A stretch of 64,000 bases of DNA from CBDUBH01 sp965365345 (GTDB lineage: Bacteria > Bacteroidota > Ignavibacteria > Ignavibacteriales > SURF-24). This document shows, piece by piece, positions 62,229-64,000 of this stretch (the first letter of the stretch is position 1; each line of letters starts with the position of its first letter). The notes beneath the pieces are model-generated. The model saw only the letters and a list, made by a program, of their open reading frames with translations, had not been told where the DNA came from and made no database searches. The translations under genes were made by a program, and so were the position numbers. Location: the NCBI GenBank assembly GCA_965365345.1, contig CBDUBH010000004.1, positions 5,646-69,645 of the forward strand. The letters run 5' to 3'.

Positions 62229-62915
62229 ATGAAAAAGAAAATTTTGATAATTGATGATCATCCCGATAGCGTTTTTTTATTGCAGGATAAACTTGAAAGA
62301 GAAGGTTACGAAGTTATAACTTCTTACGATGGACAAACAGGATTGGAACGCGCAATAAATGAATTGCCGGATCTTGTTTTACTTGACGTAATGATGCCCG
62401 GCTTAAACGGAATTGAGGTTTGTCGCACCTTAGTAAATAATCCCGTTACCAAAGATGTCCCTGTGATTTTGGTAACGGCAAAAACCGAAGCCGAAAATAC
62501 TAAAGAGGGATTGCAAGCCGGAGCGTTCGATTATATCAGAAAGCCGGTAAATAAAGTTGAGCTTTTGGCAAGAATAAATTCAGCTTTAAAGCTGCGCGAA
62601 ACTTACAAACTTCTTTTGGAAATGGAAAAGATAAATACATTTGCCGCAACGGTTGTAACCGCAAATCATGAGATCAAGCAGCCGCTTACTTTAATAAATC
62701 TTTCTGCAACGGCAATTAAACGTGAAGTTAACAAACCGGAAATTTCACGCGAAGCAATTTTGAAAAAAGTGAATTTTATTGAAGGCGCGATCAAAGAAAT
62801 TAATAATGTTCTGGAAAAATTCAAACAGATCAAAAATCCGAATTTTTCTCCTTACGTTAATAATATAAAAATGATCGATCTGAATTTAGGCTTGGATAAC
62901 GATAAAAAGGAATGA
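62229..62915 (+). CDS. Receiver fused to a DHp domain without ATPase
   Basis: A 228-residue protein. Residues 1-122 are a full receiver (Asp9/Asp10, phosphoacceptor Asp53, LVTAKTE, RKPVNK). Residues about 133-205 form a histidine phosphotransfer/dimerisation helix pair of the HisKA type with His147 in TANHEIKQPLTLINLSA, but no HATPase follows; the chain ends 23 residues later. The start at ATG 62229 gives a standard receiver; the frame extends upstream into the preceding gene. It could accept phosphate from one kinase and pass it via His147, or act as a decoy partner. Confidence 0.8.
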   Translation: MKKKILIIDDHPDSVFLLQDKLEREGYEVITSYDGQTGLERAINELPDLVLLDVMMPGLNGIEVCRTLVNNPVTKDVPVILVTAKTEAENTKEGLQAGAFDYIRKPVNKVELLARINSALKLRETYKLLLEMEKINTFAATVVTANHEIKQPLTLINLSATAIKREVNKPEISREAILKKVNFIEGAIKEINNVLEKFKQIKNPNFSPYVNNIKMIDLNLGLDNDKKE

Positions 62916-62929
62916 GGGATTAATGGAAA

Positions 62930-63331
62930 ATGGAAAAATGGAAAATGGAAAATAATGAGAAAAATATTTACAAAAATTTTGAAGAATTAAAAGTATGGCA
63001 AGATGCAAGAATTCTTATAGGTGATATTTATAGAATGTCAGCAAATGAGAAGCTTAAATTTGATTTTGGATTTCAGGATCAAATTAAAAGGGCATCAATT
63101 TCTATTTTAAACAATATAGCAGAAGGATTTGAAAGAAATTCAAATGCGGATTTTTCAAAATTTTTGATGTATGCAAAAGCATCAGCAGGCGAAGTCAGAT
63201 CAATGTTATATATCGCAATGGACTTAGGTTACATTTCAGAAAATGAATTCTCTAAATTAAATTCAAAATGCATGGAAATTTCATATCAACTTTCAGGTTT
63301 TATTAAATATTTAAGATCAAAAATTCAATGA
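62930..63331 (+). CDS. Four-helix-bundle protein (S23/IVS-like)
   Basis: A 133-residue protein of the four-helix-bundle family first known from insertions in 23S rRNA genes: FEELKVWQDARILIGDIYRM, DQIKRASISILNNIAEGFER, SKFLMYAKASAGEVRSMLYI and GYISENEFSKL are typical. The cellular role is unknown. Translation may start at ATG 62945 instead. The first codons lie within a run of ATGGAAAA words whose reverse complement lies just after the gene. Confidence 0.88.
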   Translation: MEKWKMENNEKNIYKNFEELKVWQDARILIGDIYRMSANEKLKFDFGFQDQIKRASISILNNIAEGFERNSNADFSKFLMYAKASAGEVRSMLYIAMDLGYISENEFSKLNSKCMEISYQLSGFIKYLRSKIQ

Positions 63332-63405
63332 CTTTTTAATTTTTGCCGAAAGACTTCTAAATTAATTTTCCATTTTCAATTCTTCCATTCTTCCATTTTC
63401 CATTC

Positions 63406-64000
63406 CTAAATAATCTTCTTTATTTCTTCAAATAGGAAATCAAATTCATAAGGTTTTGTTAAAACAGCCGAAATTTTCAAAATATTCAATTCATCTTTAA
63501 TATTTTCAGTATCATTTCCGGATGAAAGCACAACAGGAATTTCACCTCCGCTTTCGCGTAATTTTTTTACACAAGTTAAACCATCCATTACCGGCATGTT
63601 CATATCAATTATCAAAAGATCGGCTTTTATTTCCTCGGTCAAAAGCTGTAGCGCTTCTTTTCCATCCTGCACACACAAAACGTGATAATCGCTTGATTCC
63701 AAAAGTTCAGCCAAAATATCGCGAAGCATAATTTCATCATCAGCTAAAACGATAATTTTTTCACTTGCAGGAATTTGAACTCCGGCATTTTCAAAATAAA
63801 CGGGAAGATAAACATCAAACTGAGTTCCTTCGCCCGGTTTACTTTTTACATCAATAAAACCGTTGTGAGCTTTTATGATTCCGTAAACCATATAAAGTCC
63901 CAATCCGCCGCCGGTTTCTTTTTTCTTTGTTGAAAAATACGGCTCGAAAATATTTTGAAGATTTTCTTTCGAAATTCCTTCGCCTGAATCTTTAACAGAA
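63406..64000 (-). CDS. Hybrid sensor kinase, C-terminal part (cut by window edge)
   Basis: Read on the minus strand the frame enters at 64000 and is open: VKDSGEGISKENLQNIFEPY and FSTKKKETGGGLGLYMVYGI are the G1, F and G2 boxes of a HATPase. A receiver follows (IIVLADDEIMLRDIL, phosphoacceptor in LLIIDMNMPVMDG, VLSSGND, LTKPYEF), giving a hybrid kinase C-terminus. The part before about residue -198 from the end lies outside the window. The frame has no stop up to the edge, so an internal start would be false. Confidence 0.88.
   Translation of the reverse strand, partial: SVKDSGEGISKENLQNIFEPYFSTKKKETGGGLGLYMVYGIIKAHNGFIDVKSKPGEGTQFDVYLPVYFENAGVQIPASEKIIVLADDEIMLRDILAELLESSDYHVLCVQDGKEALQLLTEEIKADLLIIDMNMPVMDGLTCVKKLRESGGEIPVVLSSGNDTENIKDELNILKISAVLTKPYEFDFLFEEIKKII

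Noticed and set aside
1..64000. tRNA, rRNA or riboswitch genes
   Set aside because: I looked in the intergenic regions for cloverleaf arms, GGTTCGA-type T loops and rRNA motifs and saw none; a covariance-model scan would be needed to exclude them.

Overview
The window is AT-rich bacterial DNA. Its gene repertoire points to the Bacteroidota/Chlorobiota side of the tree, and I think most likely to a member of the Ignavibacteria. Pointers are the LytS/LytTR pair, the many PAS kinases, outer-membrane barrels with FAQ-type signal peptides, a dense family of palindromic repeats beginning TGTCATTGCGAG, and type IV pilus genes with unusual pilins. The taxonomic call is inference; no rRNA or other marker gene was seen.

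Layout. 0-6.9 kb: a B12/radical SAM protein, three outer-membrane proteins and a LytS/LytTR two-component pair. 7-13 kb: two further kinase/regulator sets (lone receiver plus GAF kinase; six-PAS kinase plus LuxR-type regulator). 13.4-23 kb: a chemotaxis cluster in the order soluble MCP-like protein, STAS protein, two CheY, CheA, CheW, membrane MCP, CheR, CheD (frameshifted) and CheB. 23-39.4 kb: housekeeping and metabolic genes (PAS kinases, HMCES/YedK, GH13 amylase, dienelactone hydrolase, Bcp peroxiredoxin, Uup ABC-F, a PII-like protein, YciO/Sua5, SDR, DUF47 plus Pit phosphate transporter). 39.4-42.7 kb: a repeat-rich accessory zone with an apparently intact HigBA pair and a second toxin-antitoxin locus whose toxin carries an in-frame stop. 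42.8-48 kb: three large multi-membrane-span proteins that resemble GT-C glycosyltransferases. 49-59.3 kb: a type IV pilus locus with two short pilin-like proteins, PilC, PilB, PilT, a PilM-PilN fusion, a PilO-PilP fusion, a short secretin and a lone receiver, closed by a strong terminator. 59.3-64 kb: a dense repeat cluster containing a GIY-YIG nuclease gene that lies between the two halves of one repeat, then more receiver proteins (one with two degenerate receivers, one receiver joined to a kinase phosphotransfer domain without a catalytic domain), a four-helix-bundle protein and the C-terminal part of a hybrid kinase that runs off the edge.

How it fits together. The dominant theme is phosphorelay signalling and surface motility. 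The chemotaxis cluster and the pilus locus are about 26 kb apart; whether one controls the other cannot be read from the sequence. The observations I rate highest are the GIY-YIG gene nested in a palindromic repeat (a possible nuclease-linked mobile repeat), the conserved MGQQQLLLIVLGVIIVG pilin family with an extremely short or absent leader, and the fused pilus alignment proteins.
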